Assembly: GCA_910579225.1 (NCBI GenBank)
Contig: CAJTTI010000002.1
Span: 62,001-126,000 of the forward strand
Direction of reading: 5' to 3'
Source: an uncultured Lachnospiraceae bacterium
Lineage (GTDB): Bacteria > Bacillota > Clostridia > Lachnospirales > Lachnospiraceae
Length of the DNA stretch: 64,000 nt
Shown here: positions 1-8,113 of the stretch, in pieces
Position numbering within the stretch: position 1 is the stretch's first letter
Layout: each line of letters opens with the position of its first letter
Made by a program: the position numbers and the translations under genes
The notes under the pieces: model-generated
What the model was told of the DNA's origin: nothing
Seen by the model: the letters and a program-made list of their open reading frames with translations, nothing else
Database searches by the model: none

Positions 1-566
1 GGGAAGCCGGACTTTCTACATATATCAGGCTTCGCCGGTCGGACGGCCTTCAGGAGCTTCAGGCGGGAGAAGCAGATACTATACTGATCGCCGGTATGGG
101 CGGGATGCTGATGGTGCGGATTCTGGAAGAGGGCGGTCATTGTCTGGATATGGCTGAAGAACTGATCCTTCAGCCCCAGTCGGACATTTATATGGTCCGC
201 AGGTGGCTGTCAGAGCATCGCTTTCAGATCCTGCTGGAAGATATTGTGGAGGAAGACGGAAAATATTATCCTATGTTGAAAGCAGTTCATGGCCAGGAAC
301 GGGAACTTACAGAGCCGGAACTTTATTACGGAAAGAGAGAGATACAAAATTCTCCTCAGATATTGCGGCGCTGTCTTCAGGCCAGGCTTTCAGAGAACAG
401 GAAAATTTTGGGTATTCTGAAGCAAAGCCAAAAAGAAAAGACCAGGCGAGCCTGTGAGATAGAAAGCAGTATTAAAATAATTAACTTTGTACTGGCTGAA
501 TTCCAGGGCAGTGAGAAATCCCCGGATTTCTTTGAAGAACAGACAAAAGGAGGAAATTCCTTATGA
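1..566 (+). CDS. trmK: tRNA (adenine(22)-N(1))-methyltransferase TrmK, 5'-truncated by window edge
   Basis: The reading frame is open from the first bases (frame starting at base 3), so the true start lies outside the window. TrmK methylates N1 of adenine 22 in tRNA using S-adenosylmethionine. The visible part holds the motif DTILIAGMGG, typical of the SAM-binding core of this family, followed by the helical C-terminal half (RRWLSEHRFQILLEDIVEEDGKYYP would be its continuation in the usual layout). The stop overlaps the start of the next gene by ATGA, and the trmK-nif3 pair is a conserved Firmicutes arrangement, which supports the call. An ATG at 96 is internal to the SAM motif and is not a real start. 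Confidence 0.9.
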   Translation, partial: EAGLSTYIRLRRSDGLQELQAGEADTILIAGMGGMLMVRILEEGGHCLDMAEELILQPQSDIYMVRRWLSEHRFQILLEDIVEEDGKYYPMLKAVHGQERELTEPELYYGKREIQNSPQILRRCLQARLSENRKILGILKQSQKEKTRRACEIESSIKIINFVLAEFQGSEKSPDFFEEQTKGGNSL

Positions 567-1333
567 AATGCAGTGAAATATGTACCATGATTGAACTGGA
601 GTATTCTCCGGAATATGCCTGTGACTGGGATAATGTGGGTCTTCTGGCTGGCAGACGGGACAAAGAAGTAAAAAAGATTCTGCTGGCCCTGGATGCGACG
701 GACGAAGTGGTCCGTATGGCGGCGGAGCAGAACGCTGACATGCTGATCACGCACCACCCCATGCTGTTTGCTCCTGTAAAGCGGGTGACTGATGAGGACA
801 TGGTGGGCAGAAGGCTGATTACCCTCATACAGAACGATATTTCTTATTATGCCATGCATACCAATTATGACACCAGAGGAATGGCGGATCTGGCTGCAGG
901 ACTCTTAAAGCTGCAGCAGTGTACGGTGCTGGAGGAGATCAAAGACGGGGAAGGGATCGGACGTGTGGGTATTCTCCCCGAAAATATGACTCTGGGTGAA
1001 TGTGCAGAGCATGTGAAAGAAGCATATAAAATTCCCAGTGTGAGGATATACGGGGCTCCGGATACACAGGTCTGTTCTGCAGCAGTCTGCCCGGGGGCAG
1101 GAAAGAGCACAATGTCTGAAGCTCTTCGTTTTGGGTGTGACGTGTACATTACAGGGGATATTGACCACCATACAGGTATTGATGCGGTAGACCAGGGGCT
1201 CTGCATCATTGATGCGGGACATTATGGGATTGAGCATATATTTATGGAAGATGTAAGGGCATATCTGGAAAAGGTACTGACAGGGGTGCGCATGGAATGT
1301 GTTCCGGTGAAACATCCGTTTACCGTGCGTTAG
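563..1333 (+). CDS. Nif3-like dinuclear metal center protein (YqfO family)
   Basis: This 256-residue protein belongs to the Nif3/YbgI family, which forms hexamers with a two-metal site in each subunit; the physiological reaction is unsettled, although databases often name it GTP cyclohydrolase 1 type 2. Metal-ligand motifs are visible: LITHHPMLF near residue 65-75 and GHYGIEHIF near the C-terminus. It is translationally coupled to trmK through an ATGA overlap, with the ribosome site AAAGGAGG inside the end of trmK. The length fits the short family form without the extra PII-like insert. Confidence 0.9.
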   Translation: MKCSEICTMIELEYSPEYACDWDNVGLLAGRRDKEVKKILLALDATDEVVRMAAEQNADMLITHHPMLFAPVKRVTDEDMVGRRLITLIQNDISYYAMHTNYDTRGMADLAAGLLKLQQCTVLEEIKDGEGIGRVGILPENMTLGECAEHVKEAYKIPSVRIYGAPDTQVCSAAVCPGAGKSTMSEALRFGCDVYITGDIDHHTGIDAVDQGLCIIDAGHYGIEHIFMEDVRAYLEKVLTGVRMECVPVKHPFTVR

Positions 1334-1425
1334 ACCGGGTATTTTCTGTATTGGCTGTACGCTGTGAAAACAATGTGTTCCTGCAGCTCCATATGCATTA
1401 GACCAAGAAAAAAGGGGGTATACAT

Positions 1426-3078
1426 ATGAGACAGATTGTAGTAGAGGGAAAGAAGACAGAAGTGCCGAACGGCACAACTTATCTGGAACTGGCGAAAGAG
1501 TATCAGAAGAACTATCCGCACCAGATTATTCTGGTTCTGGAAAACGGCAAAATGAGGGAACTGTTCCGGAAGGTAAAAGACGACTGTGTGGTGGAATTTC
1601 TGACTATCGGACACCGGGACGGGCATAAGACGTACAAACGCAGCGGTGTTTTGATTCTTCTGAAAGCAATATATGATGTGGCCGGCATGGAAGCAGTCAG
1701 CGGGATCAAGGTGCGTTTTTCCTTAAGCGAAGGATATTACTGCACCAGCAAAAATGTGACGCCGGATGAAGCATTTCTCGAGAAGGTTCAGGCGCGTATG
1801 GAAGAACTGGTGGAGCTGGCGCTGCCGATTGAGAAAGAGACCATACCGGTGGATGATGCGATTGAGAATTTTACCCGTCATGGTATGATGGATAAGGCAA
1901 AGCTATTCCGCTTCCGGAGAAGTTCCAGCGTCAACGTCTATCGCCTGGACGGATTTGAAGATTATTATTATGGTTATATGGCACCGGATACCAGCTATGT
2001 GAAATATTTTAAACTGATTCCCTATGATGAGGGATTTGTGCTGGAATATCCTCCGGCAAAGGCACCGGAGATTTTTGGGGACTTTAAGCCAGAGTATAAG
2101 CTCTTTATGGCGCTTAAAAATTCTACAAACTGGAGCGAAGTGCTGGAAGTGGCGACGATTGGAGCGCTGAATGAGCAGATTGCCTGCGGCAGGATTGGAG
2201 ATATTATCCTGGCACAGGAAGCCATTATGGAAAAGGAGCTGGGCAATATTGCGGCTCAGATTGCTTCTCAGCATGACAAGAAGCTGATCATGATTGCGGG
2301 GCCTTCCTCATCCGGAAAGACTACTTTTTCACACAGGCTGTCTATCCAGCTTATGGCCCATGGATTGAGGCCTCATCCAATCGGAGTGGATAATTATTTT
2401 GTGGAGCGGGAAGATACACCCAAGGATGAGGATGGCAATTATAATTTTGAATGCCTTGGGGCGATGGACATCGAATTATTCAATAACCAGATGAGTGCAC
2501 TTCTCCGGGGAGAAGAGGTTTCCATGCCTACTTTTAATTTCCTGACTGGTAAGAAAGAATACAAAGGGGATACACTGAAGCTTGGACCGGATGATGTATT
2601 GGTGATTGAAGGGATTCACTGTCTGAACGATGCGCTGTCCCATTCTTTGCCCAAAGAAAACAAATTTAAGATTTATCTGAGTGCATTGACTCAGCTTAAT
2701 ATTGATGAACACAATCGAATTGCTACTACAGACGGCCGGCTGATTCGCCGACTGGTCAGGGATTCCAGGACCAGAGGGGCCAGTGCGAAGAAGACCATCT
2801 CCATGTGGCCGTCTGTGCGCCGGGGAGAAGATGAGAATATCTTCCCCTATCAGGGTGATGCGGATGTGGTGTTTAATTCGGCTCTGATCTATGAACTGGC
2901 TGTATTAAAACAATATGCAGAACCGCTTCTGTTCGGAATCCGCCAGGGGGAACCGGAATATCTGGAAGCCAAACGGCTTTTGAAATTCCTGAATTATTTC
3001 CAGGGAATCGACAGCAATCTGGTGCCGAATAATTCGATTTTGCGGGAATTTATCGGTGGTTCTTATTTCCGCGTGTGA
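1426..3078 (+). CDS. TGS-domain nucleoside (uridine-type) kinase
   Basis: The 550-residue product has an N-terminal TGS-like and threonyl-tRNA-synthetase-like region (about 1-200) followed by a phosphoribulokinase/uridine kinase domain with the P-loop GPSSSGKTTF at about residue 290. This two-part architecture is common in Clostridia and is annotated as nucleoside kinase; it probably phosphorylates uridine or a related nucleoside with ATP or GTP. The strong site AAGGGGG sits 7-8 bases before ATG 1426. It is not coupled to the genes on either side. The role of the tRNA-synthetase-like half is unknown. Confidence 0.85.
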   Translation: MRQIVVEGKKTEVPNGTTYLELAKEYQKNYPHQIILVLENGKMRELFRKVKDDCVVEFLTIGHRDGHKTYKRSGVLILLKAIYDVAGMEAVSGIKVRFSLSEGYYCTSKNVTPDEAFLEKVQARMEELVELALPIEKETIPVDDAIENFTRHGMMDKAKLFRFRRSSSVNVYRLDGFEDYYYGYMAPDTSYVKYFKLIPYDEGFVLEYPPAKAPEIFGDFKPEYKLFMALKNSTNWSEVLEVATIGALNEQIACGRIGDIILAQEAIMEKELGNIAAQIASQHDKKLIMIAGPSSSGKTTFSHRLSIQLMAHGLRPHPIGVDNYFVEREDTPKDEDGNYNFECLGAMDIELFNNQMSALLRGEEVSMPTFNFLTGKKEYKGDTLKLGPDDVLVIEGIHCLNDALSHSLPKENKFKIYLSALTQLNIDEHNRIATTDGRLIRRLVRDSRTRGASAKKTISMWPSVRRGEDENIFPYQGDADVVFNSALIYELAVLKQYAEPLLFGIRQGEPEYLEAKRLLKFLNYFQGIDSNLVPNNSILREFIGGSYFRV

Positions 3079-3204
3079 GTAGTGACAAAGAGAAGCCGGG
3101 AGCAGGGAAGCATTCACTGTTCCTGTGAGGAGGCATAAGGCGACGGTCTGTGGAAGAGGCATATGCTGCTTCTTCCGCGGACTGAGTATTGCGGAGTTAT
3201 GATT

Positions 3205-3858
3205 ATGAAAAAATGGATTAAGGAACGATATCTCATACCCCTGGGGGTATGGTTTGTTATTTATATGGCCTTATTTCTGTATCTGGAGATATACGAACCG
3301 GAAGAAGTGCATCTGATTGCCTGCGGAATGGATCACAGGATTCCATATATCCAGGCATTTATTTATCCATATTTGAGCTGGTTTCCCTATCTTGGTGTAT
3401 GTGCATACCTGGCTATACGGAACCTGGAGGAGAAAGATTATAAGAAAATAATATTCATATTGACTTCCGGTATGAATGTCTTTCTGATGATTTCTTATGT
3501 ATGGCCCACAGGTTTGAATCTGAGAGAGGGGATTCAGTATGACACTGCTGTGCTAAGCGGGCATCTGATGCAGTTTGTGCAGACAGTGGATACACCCAAA
3601 AGCGTCTTTCCGAGCATGCATGTGTATGTGACGCTGGTGTTCCAATATACGCTGGAGATGCAGACGGACAGACTGCCTGCGCCGGGGATCTGGATGGGAC
3701 GGTTTTTGGCGGTATCTATTATTTTGTCCACCATGTTCACCAAACAACACTCAGTTCTGGACGTACTGGGGGCAGTTCTGATGTTCGGCATGCTGGCAGG
3801 TGCGTGCGCATGTTCCTGCGTCAGGACGAAACGTCTGCAGAGCAGGGAGAACTGCTGA
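3205..3858 (+). CDS. PAP2-like membrane phosphatase family protein
   Basis: A 217-residue integral membrane protein with about five or six hydrophobic segments. It carries PAP2-type motifs FPSMHVYV and KQHSVLDVLGA, matching the second and third phosphatase signature blocks (PSxH and the SRxxxxxH-like block), so it probably acts on a lipid phosphate or inositol-lipid headgroup at the membrane. I place the start at ATG 3205 because GCGGAG at 3191-3196 is well spaced for it; an upstream ATG at 3163 has no good ribosome site. The first PAP2 block is weak, so activity is not certain. Confidence 0.75.
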   Translation: MKKWIKERYLIPLGVWFVIYMALFLYLEIYEPEEVHLIACGMDHRIPYIQAFIYPYLSWFPYLGVCAYLAIRNLEEKDYKKIIFILTSGMNVFLMISYVWPTGLNLREGIQYDTAVLSGHLMQFVQTVDTPKSVFPSMHVYVTLVFQYTLEMQTDRLPAPGIWMGRFLAVSIILSTMFTKQHSVLDVLGAVLMFGMLAGACACSCVRTKRLQSRENC

Positions 3859-3906
3859 TGCAAATCAGAGCTGCTCAGTCTAAATATCAATCAGATCGAG
3901 CTTATC

Positions 3907-3938
3907 AGGGTCAGGGTCCCGGCAGGGATCCTGACCCT
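3907..3938 (+). terminator. Rho-independent terminator after PAP2 gene
   Basis: A 14-bp stem (arms beginning AGGGTCAGG and ending CCTGACCCT, with one G-T pair) and a short loop, followed by a T-rich stretch. It separates the PAP2 gene from rnpB. Confidence 0.7.
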
Positions 3939-4002
3939 ATTGATTTTGTGTGCAGTCTGTAGGAAGCAGGAGCATATTCTTTTGGAAAATTTGACAGCAG
4001 CG

Positions 4003-4031
4003 TGGACAAACAGAAGAAAATAGGGTAAAAT
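4003..4031 (+). promoter_or_regulatory. Sigma-A type promoter of rnpB
   Basis: TGGACA at 4003-4008 and TAAAAT at 4026-4031 with a 17-base spacer, ending about 9 bases before the 5' end of the RNase P RNA. Confidence 0.7.
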
Positions 4032-4040
4032 AAATAATGC

Positions 4041-4384
4041 AGCAAGTAAGACAGACAATCGCAGCTGACTTAAGGTCAGGTGAGGAAAGTCCGGGCTTCA
4101 CAGGGCAGGATGCCGGATAACGTCCGGTGGAGGTGACTCCAAGGCCAGTGCAACAGAAATAAACCGCCGGAGCGACAGGTTCCGGTAAGGGTGGAAAGGC
4201 AGTGTAAGAGACTACCGCCCGGCTGGTAACAGGCGGGGCACATGTAAACCCCATCCGAAGCAAGACCAAGCAGAAGCATATGGCGGCCCGTCAGCTTCAG
4301 GTAGGTCGCTTGAGCGCACCGGTGACGGTGCGCCTAGATAGATGATTGTCCAACGACATAACCCGGCTTATCGTCTTGCTTGCT
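4041..4384 (+). ncRNA. rnpB: RNase P RNA component
   Basis: This is the catalytic RNA of ribonuclease P, which removes 5' leaders from tRNA precursors. The conserved core GAGGAAAGTCCGGGC at about 4081 and the late conserved block containing ACAGAA, CCCGGCT and CATAACCCGGCTTATCG near the 3' end are diagnostic. The first 12 bases (4041-4052) pair with 4373-4384 to form helix P1 with one wobble pair, and this pairing sets both ends. Length about 344 bases, within the normal bacterial range. A run of T follows directly. Confidence 0.95.
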
Positions 4385-4488
4385 GTTTTTATAAGATGCA
4401 GAGTGACTGCCGCAGTCAGATTGCCGGATAGATCGGGCAGTGACTGGGGCAGTTTTGCGTGATTGCGGACAGAAGAGGCAGAGGAAAT

Positions 4489-4830
4489 ATGATTTTATAC
4501 AGACCAGTGGGAGAGAAGGAAAAGCAGTTGATTGCATCGGCCGGATATGGTGCGTTTCCGCCGCGTCTGCCGGAGCAGCCGATCTTTTATCCGGTGCTGA
4601 ATGAGAAGTATGCCGGTGAGATCGCCGGGCGGTGGAATACGAAGGACGTCCGGTCGGGATATAAGGGATATGTGACCCGGTTTGAGGTGGAAGATGACTA
4701 TATGGCCGGATATGAGGTGCAGACGGTGGGGGATGTGTATCATCAGGAATACTGGATTCCGGCGGAGGAGCTGGAGGAATTTAACCGGCACATCGTCGGC
4801 AGGATTGAGATTGTAAAGGAATACGGATGA
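4489..4830 (+). CDS. ADP-ribosylation/crystallin J1-like small protein
   Basis: A 113-residue protein with the ribosome site AGAGGAAAT right before ATG 4489, so the longer GTG-initiated frame is not needed. The pattern FPPRLPEQPIFYPVLNEKYA followed by the late IPAEELEEFNRHIVG resembles short proteins annotated in databases as ADP-ribosylation/crystallin J1; this is recognition from memory and the biochemical role is unproven. It ends in an ATGA overlap with the next lipoprotein gene, so the two are co-translated. Confidence 0.6.
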   Translation: MILYRPVGEKEKQLIASAGYGAFPPRLPEQPIFYPVLNEKYAGEIAGRWNTKDVRSGYKGYVTRFEVEDDYMAGYEVQTVGDVYHQEYWIPAEELEEFNRHIVGRIEIVKEYG

Positions 4831-6356
4831 GGAGAGACTTAAAAATATGGTATCGGTCAGGCCGAATTGTGACAGGAGTTCTGTGCGGCGCATTGGTCTG
4901 TACAGGCTGTGTCCGGAAGGATAAGGCGCCGATGACTCTGACGGAAGCGGACAGGGCTGGGGAGGAGATCCCGGTGGATTATCCGTTTACGGGAGATCAG
5001 GAGGGATATACCCTGTCTCTGGTGCCTGACGGGGCGGCTGCCGATGCCTATGCGGTACAGGTATGCGATGAGGCCGGACATAGGGTGCAGAGATTTTCCT
5101 GCGGGCAGGTAAGGGAGCCAGAGGTGTTTTGCGACTCGCTGGGATGGGGTGGGAAGGAAGACCTGGAGATCTTTTCCGAAGCGGAGAAAGGGCCGGACCA
5201 GGTGGGACAGCTCTTTTTGTGGGATTATGAAGAGAAACGATTTTCGGAGACAGCCATAGAGATTCCCTGGTACCGGGGAGGAGAAACCGGGGAAGAGATC
5301 GTCTGGGCAGGAAAAGGCTTTCTGGTATGTCAGGACACTGGAGACGCGGAAGAAAAGAAGATTTGCCAGATTGATCCATATACGAAACGGACGGTGGAAG
5401 TCAGGAGATGGATCTTTGACCGGACAGAGAGCTGTCTGATCATCCGGGACTGTATGGAAGAACGGGATCTGTTTGCGGGGGCTGTGGAACTGGATTCTGA
5501 GGGCGGAATTCAGGATGAACTCTATTATCAGGCCATCTTTCAGGAACAGATTCCAGTGATCGGCCGTGAGGGGGAAATTTCCGGGATCGATACCTGGGTG
5601 GCAGGACAGACGTCAGGAGAGGATTCGGAGCAGAGCGGGTTTGAATATGTACAGGAGCAGGTGTTCGGAAATAAGGGCGGCACTGAGACTTATCCAGGAA
5701 GAGAGGAGCTGCTTAAGGATTTTGGCTTTTCAGACAAAGAGCCTTTTTACACTTATTACGACCAGTGCGGGAACCTTCGTCTGGAACTGTATCTGGATGA
5801 GGAAATGCGGATGGGATGCGGACTTCGGCATACGTATTGGTATACGGGCGATGGGAAAAAGATCGAACAAATGTACGGATTTGCATTTGATTCTGTGCGG
5901 GAAGCGGCGTGGATGGAGCCGGAGATCCTGGTGAAAGAATCCGTCCTGGGAGGGACCGGAGCCGACAGCGTGGAGGACTATGAGGAAGAGACCGCCTGCA
6001 GGGAAGACGGAAAACCGGAGCACTATGTCTCCCGGGGGATCATCAGCTGGCTGAAGGATGCGGTGGAGCCGGGAGTACCGGCGGACATTCTGAGGGTGAA
6101 TTATGTCTATCGGGAGGATGGGACGCTCTATCGCCGGGAATACTGGCATAACTCCTTTATTTTCGGTTCTACGTCCTGGAGTCTGCGCAGTTCTTACGAT
6201 GGGTCGGAGCGGCTGATTTACGAGAATGGTTACATCACGCATGGGGATTATGAGAACTATTATATTTATACTGATGAAGGGCGAAAGCCTGCGTACGGCC
6301 TCTTCCTGGACAACAATCTGAATTATTGCATCCCAATTCTGGTAAAATATGAGTAG
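4827..6356 (+). CDS. Predicted lipoprotein of unknown function
   Basis: The 509-residue product begins with a basic and then hydrophobic segment ending in a lipobox (LVCTGC, Cys at about 28), so it is probably exported and lipid-anchored. The rest is acidic, rich in Asp, Glu, Tyr and Trp, with no motif I recognise; the C-terminal 150 residues contain several YxxDG-like strands that suggest a beta-rich fold. It overlaps the preceding small gene by four bases. No terminator is obvious before the R1 repeats that follow. Confidence 0.65.
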   Translation: MRRDLKIWYRSGRIVTGVLCGALVCTGCVRKDKAPMTLTEADRAGEEIPVDYPFTGDQEGYTLSLVPDGAAADAYAVQVCDEAGHRVQRFSCGQVREPEVFCDSLGWGGKEDLEIFSEAEKGPDQVGQLFLWDYEEKRFSETAIEIPWYRGGETGEEIVWAGKGFLVCQDTGDAEEKKICQIDPYTKRTVEVRRWIFDRTESCLIIRDCMEERDLFAGAVELDSEGGIQDELYYQAIFQEQIPVIGREGEISGIDTWVAGQTSGEDSEQSGFEYVQEQVFGNKGGTETYPGREELLKDFGFSDKEPFYTYYDQCGNLRLELYLDEEMRMGCGLRHTYWYTGDGKKIEQMYGFAFDSVREAAWMEPEILVKESVLGGTGADSVEDYEEETACREDGKPEHYVSRGIISWLKDAVEPGVPADILRVNYVYREDGTLYRREYWHNSFIFGSTSWSLRSSYDGSERLIYENGYITHGDYENYYIYTDEGRKPAYGLFLDNNLNYCIPILVKYE

Positions 6357-6399
6357 AAACAAAGAAAGAGGACACGGGGGTAGTGTCAAGCAGTTTATG

Positions 6400-6503
6400 A
6401 AAAACAGCATCTGTCAGAACGCAGCCCCGGAAGGATTTTACGGAACGAAGTGAGGGAAAATTCTTCCAGACGCAGGGGCGGAGTGGGGAGAGATGCGGAA
6501 CTT
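6400..6503 (+). repeat. R1 structured repeat, copy 1
   Basis: Outer stem GCATC (6407-6411) pairs with GATGC (6492-6496). Inner stems are GCCCC (6424-6428) with GGGGC (6475-6479), and GGAAG (6429-6433) with CTTCC (6463-6467). It ends with the box GATGCGGAACTT (6492-6503), which is directly followed by copy 2. Confidence 0.85.
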
Positions 6504-6608
6504 AAAAAACAGCATCTGTCAGAACGCAGCCCCGGAAGGATTTTACGGAACGAAGTGAGGGAAAATTCTTCCAGACGCAGGGGCGGAGTGAGGAAAGATG
6601 CGGAACTT
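6504..6608 (+). repeat. R1 structured repeat, copy 2 (tandem with copy 1)
   Basis: Nearly identical to copy 1 over its whole length, forming a head-to-tail pair. Its 3' box GATGCGGAACTT (6597-6608) lies 20 bases before the exonuclease III start. Confidence 0.85.
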
Positions 6609-6627
6609 TAATGAAAGAGAGAAAGAG

Positions 6628-7386
6628 ATGAAAAAACTATGTTCATGGAATGTCAATGGGCTGCGCGCCTGTATGAAGAAAGGATTTCTGGATTTTCTGG
6701 AGAAGGAGGCCCCGGATGTTTTGTGTGTTCAGGAGACGAAGATGCAGCCGGAGCAGGCGGATTTTGTGTTTCCGGGCTATGAGGTGTACTGGAACAGTGC
6801 GGTGAAGAAAGGATATTCCGGGACGGCCGTGCTGACGAAAGAGACGCCGCTGTCTGTGTCCCCGGACCTGGGGCTTGACCGGCACAATACGGAAGGCCGG
6901 GCTTTGACGCTGGAATATCAGGATTTTTATCTGGTCAACGTCTATGTGCCAAATGCTCAGAGCGAGCTGGCGCGCATTGATTACCGGATGGAATGGGAGG
7001 ATGATTTCCGGGCATACCTTGGAGGGCTGAAGCAGAAAAAGCCAGTCATTGTGACCGGAGACTTTAATGTGGCGAAAGAGGAGATCGACCTGAAGAATCC
7101 GAAGTCCAACCGGGGAAATGCAGGATTTTCCGACGAAGAGAGGGGAAAGATGAGGGAGCTTCTGGCTTCCGGTTTTGTGGATTCTTTCCGGTATCTGTAT
7201 CCGGACCGGACGGACGCATACAGCTGGTGGTCTTACCGCTTTAAGGCCAGGGAGAAGAATGCCGGCTGGCGGATCGATTATTTTCTGGTGTCCGAGGGAT
7301 ATGAAGAGCGTATTCAGGACAGTCTGATTTATGCAGAACAGATGGGGAGCGATCACTGCCCGGTAGGGCTTTTGCTGAAGGAGTGA
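6628..7386 (+). CDS. xth: Exodeoxyribonuclease III
   Basis: A 252-residue enzyme of the exonuclease III/AP endonuclease family, which cuts DNA at abasic sites and degrades 3' ends in base excision repair. Family motifs are visible in order: WNVNGLRA at the N-terminus, QETKM, the NVYVPNAQ block, GDFNVA, and the C-terminal WRIDYFLVS and SDHCP blocks, including the catalytic Asp-His pair. I choose ATG 6628; the longer frame from 6598 would translate the R1 repeat box, which is non-coding at every other copy. Two R1 copies form its leader. Confidence 0.93.
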   Translation: MKKLCSWNVNGLRACMKKGFLDFLEKEAPDVLCVQETKMQPEQADFVFPGYEVYWNSAVKKGYSGTAVLTKETPLSVSPDLGLDRHNTEGRALTLEYQDFYLVNVYVPNAQSELARIDYRMEWEDDFRAYLGGLKQKKPVIVTGDFNVAKEEIDLKNPKSNRGNAGFSDEERGKMRELLASGFVDSFRYLYPDRTDAYSWWSYRFKAREKNAGWRIDYFLVSEGYEERIQDSLIYAEQMGSDHCPVGLLLKE

Positions 7387-7452
7387 GCGGCCTTCCGGGC
7401 CGCGGACAGTAACCGCAGTGCCGCCAGGGCATGGAAAATTGATAAAATATTC

Positions 7453-7483
7453 TTGACTTGGAGTGAACTCCATGGAGTATAAT
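7453..7483 (+). promoter_or_regulatory. MerR-type promoter/operator of the merR gene
   Basis: TTGACT (7453-7458) and TATAAT (7478-7483) are separated by 19 bases, the stretched spacing typical of MerR-activated promoters. The spacer contains the dyad TGGAGT-GA-ACTCCA. It points toward the MerR gene at 7568, so autoregulation is likely. Confidence 0.75.
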
Positions 7484-7567
7484 CAGATTGTCACACGGGG
7501 GCAGGGACAGCCCGCTGCTGATTAAAAGTGGTCAGATAAAGGATTTAACACATGGAGATGGTGCAGG

Positions 7568-7960
7568 ATGACGATAAAGGAAGTCAGTGAAAAATTCGGG
7601 ATTACGCAGGATACGCTGCGTTATTATGAAAAAGCCGGGATTCTGCCCAAGGTTGCAAGGAAGCCGGGAGGGGCCAGAGACTATCGCCCGGAAGACTTGG
7701 ACTGGGTGGAACATATGGTCTGCCTGAGGAGGGCCGGAATGCCGGTGGAATCGCTGGTGGAATATCTGCAGCTGTGCCAGAAGGGTGATGGGACATTCCC
7801 GGAGCGTCTCCTGCTTCTGAAGGAGCAGAGGAAAAATCTTCAGAGGCAGCAGGAAAAGCTTCAGGATGCCATGGAGCGACTGGACTTTAAGATCTTCAGA
7901 TACCAGGCCGCCGTGGAGACCGGGAGTCTGTCCTGGGAGGACGCAGAAGCAGAACCGTAA
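7568..7960 (+). CDS. MerR family transcriptional regulator
   Basis: A 130-residue regulator with an N-terminal MerR winged helix-turn-helix (MTIKEVSEKFGITQDTLRYYEKAGIL) followed by a long dimerising helix of about 50 residues (LLKEQRKNLQRQQEKLQDAMERL region) and no large effector domain. Short MerR proteins of this type often respond to small-molecule or redox stress. The promoter upstream has the 19-base spacer and dyad expected for MerR control. The stop codon merges with the start of R1 copy 3, and DUF362 and HD genes follow. Confidence 0.85.
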   Translation: MTIKEVSEKFGITQDTLRYYEKAGILPKVARKPGGARDYRPEDLDWVEHMVCLRRAGMPVESLVEYLQLCQKGDGTFPERLLLLKEQRKNLQRQQEKLQDAMERLDFKIFRYQAAVETGSLSWEDAEAEP

Positions 7961-8061
7961 AAACAGCATCTGTCCGAAAGCAGCCCCGGAAGGATTTTAC
8001 GGAACGAAGAGAGGGAAAATGCTTCCAGACGCAGGGCATCGGGAGGGAAGATGTGGAACTT
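7961..8061 (+). repeat. R1 structured repeat, copy 3
   Basis: Full-length copy starting at the merR stop codon. The inner GGAAG/CTTCC stem and the GATTTT/AAAAT pairing are intact. The 3' box is GATGTGGAACTT, with one base change, and the mini copy follows at once. Confidence 0.8.
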
Positions 8062-8095
8062 AAAAAACAGCATCGCCCCGAAAGATGCGGAACTT
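8062..8095 (+). repeat. R1 mini copy (outer stem only)
   Basis: This has the R1 5' box and 3' box but no inner hairpin: GCATC, a nine-base loop GCCCCGAAA, GATGC, then GGAACTT. It lies directly before the AGGAGG site of the DUF362 gene. Confidence 0.75.
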
Positions 8096-8113
8096 AACTA
8101 GGAGGAAATGAAT

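Noticed and set aside
6598..6627. Extended exonuclease III start at 6598
   Set aside because: It would translate the R1 3' box, which is non-coding before every other gene; exonuclease III homology starts at 6628.
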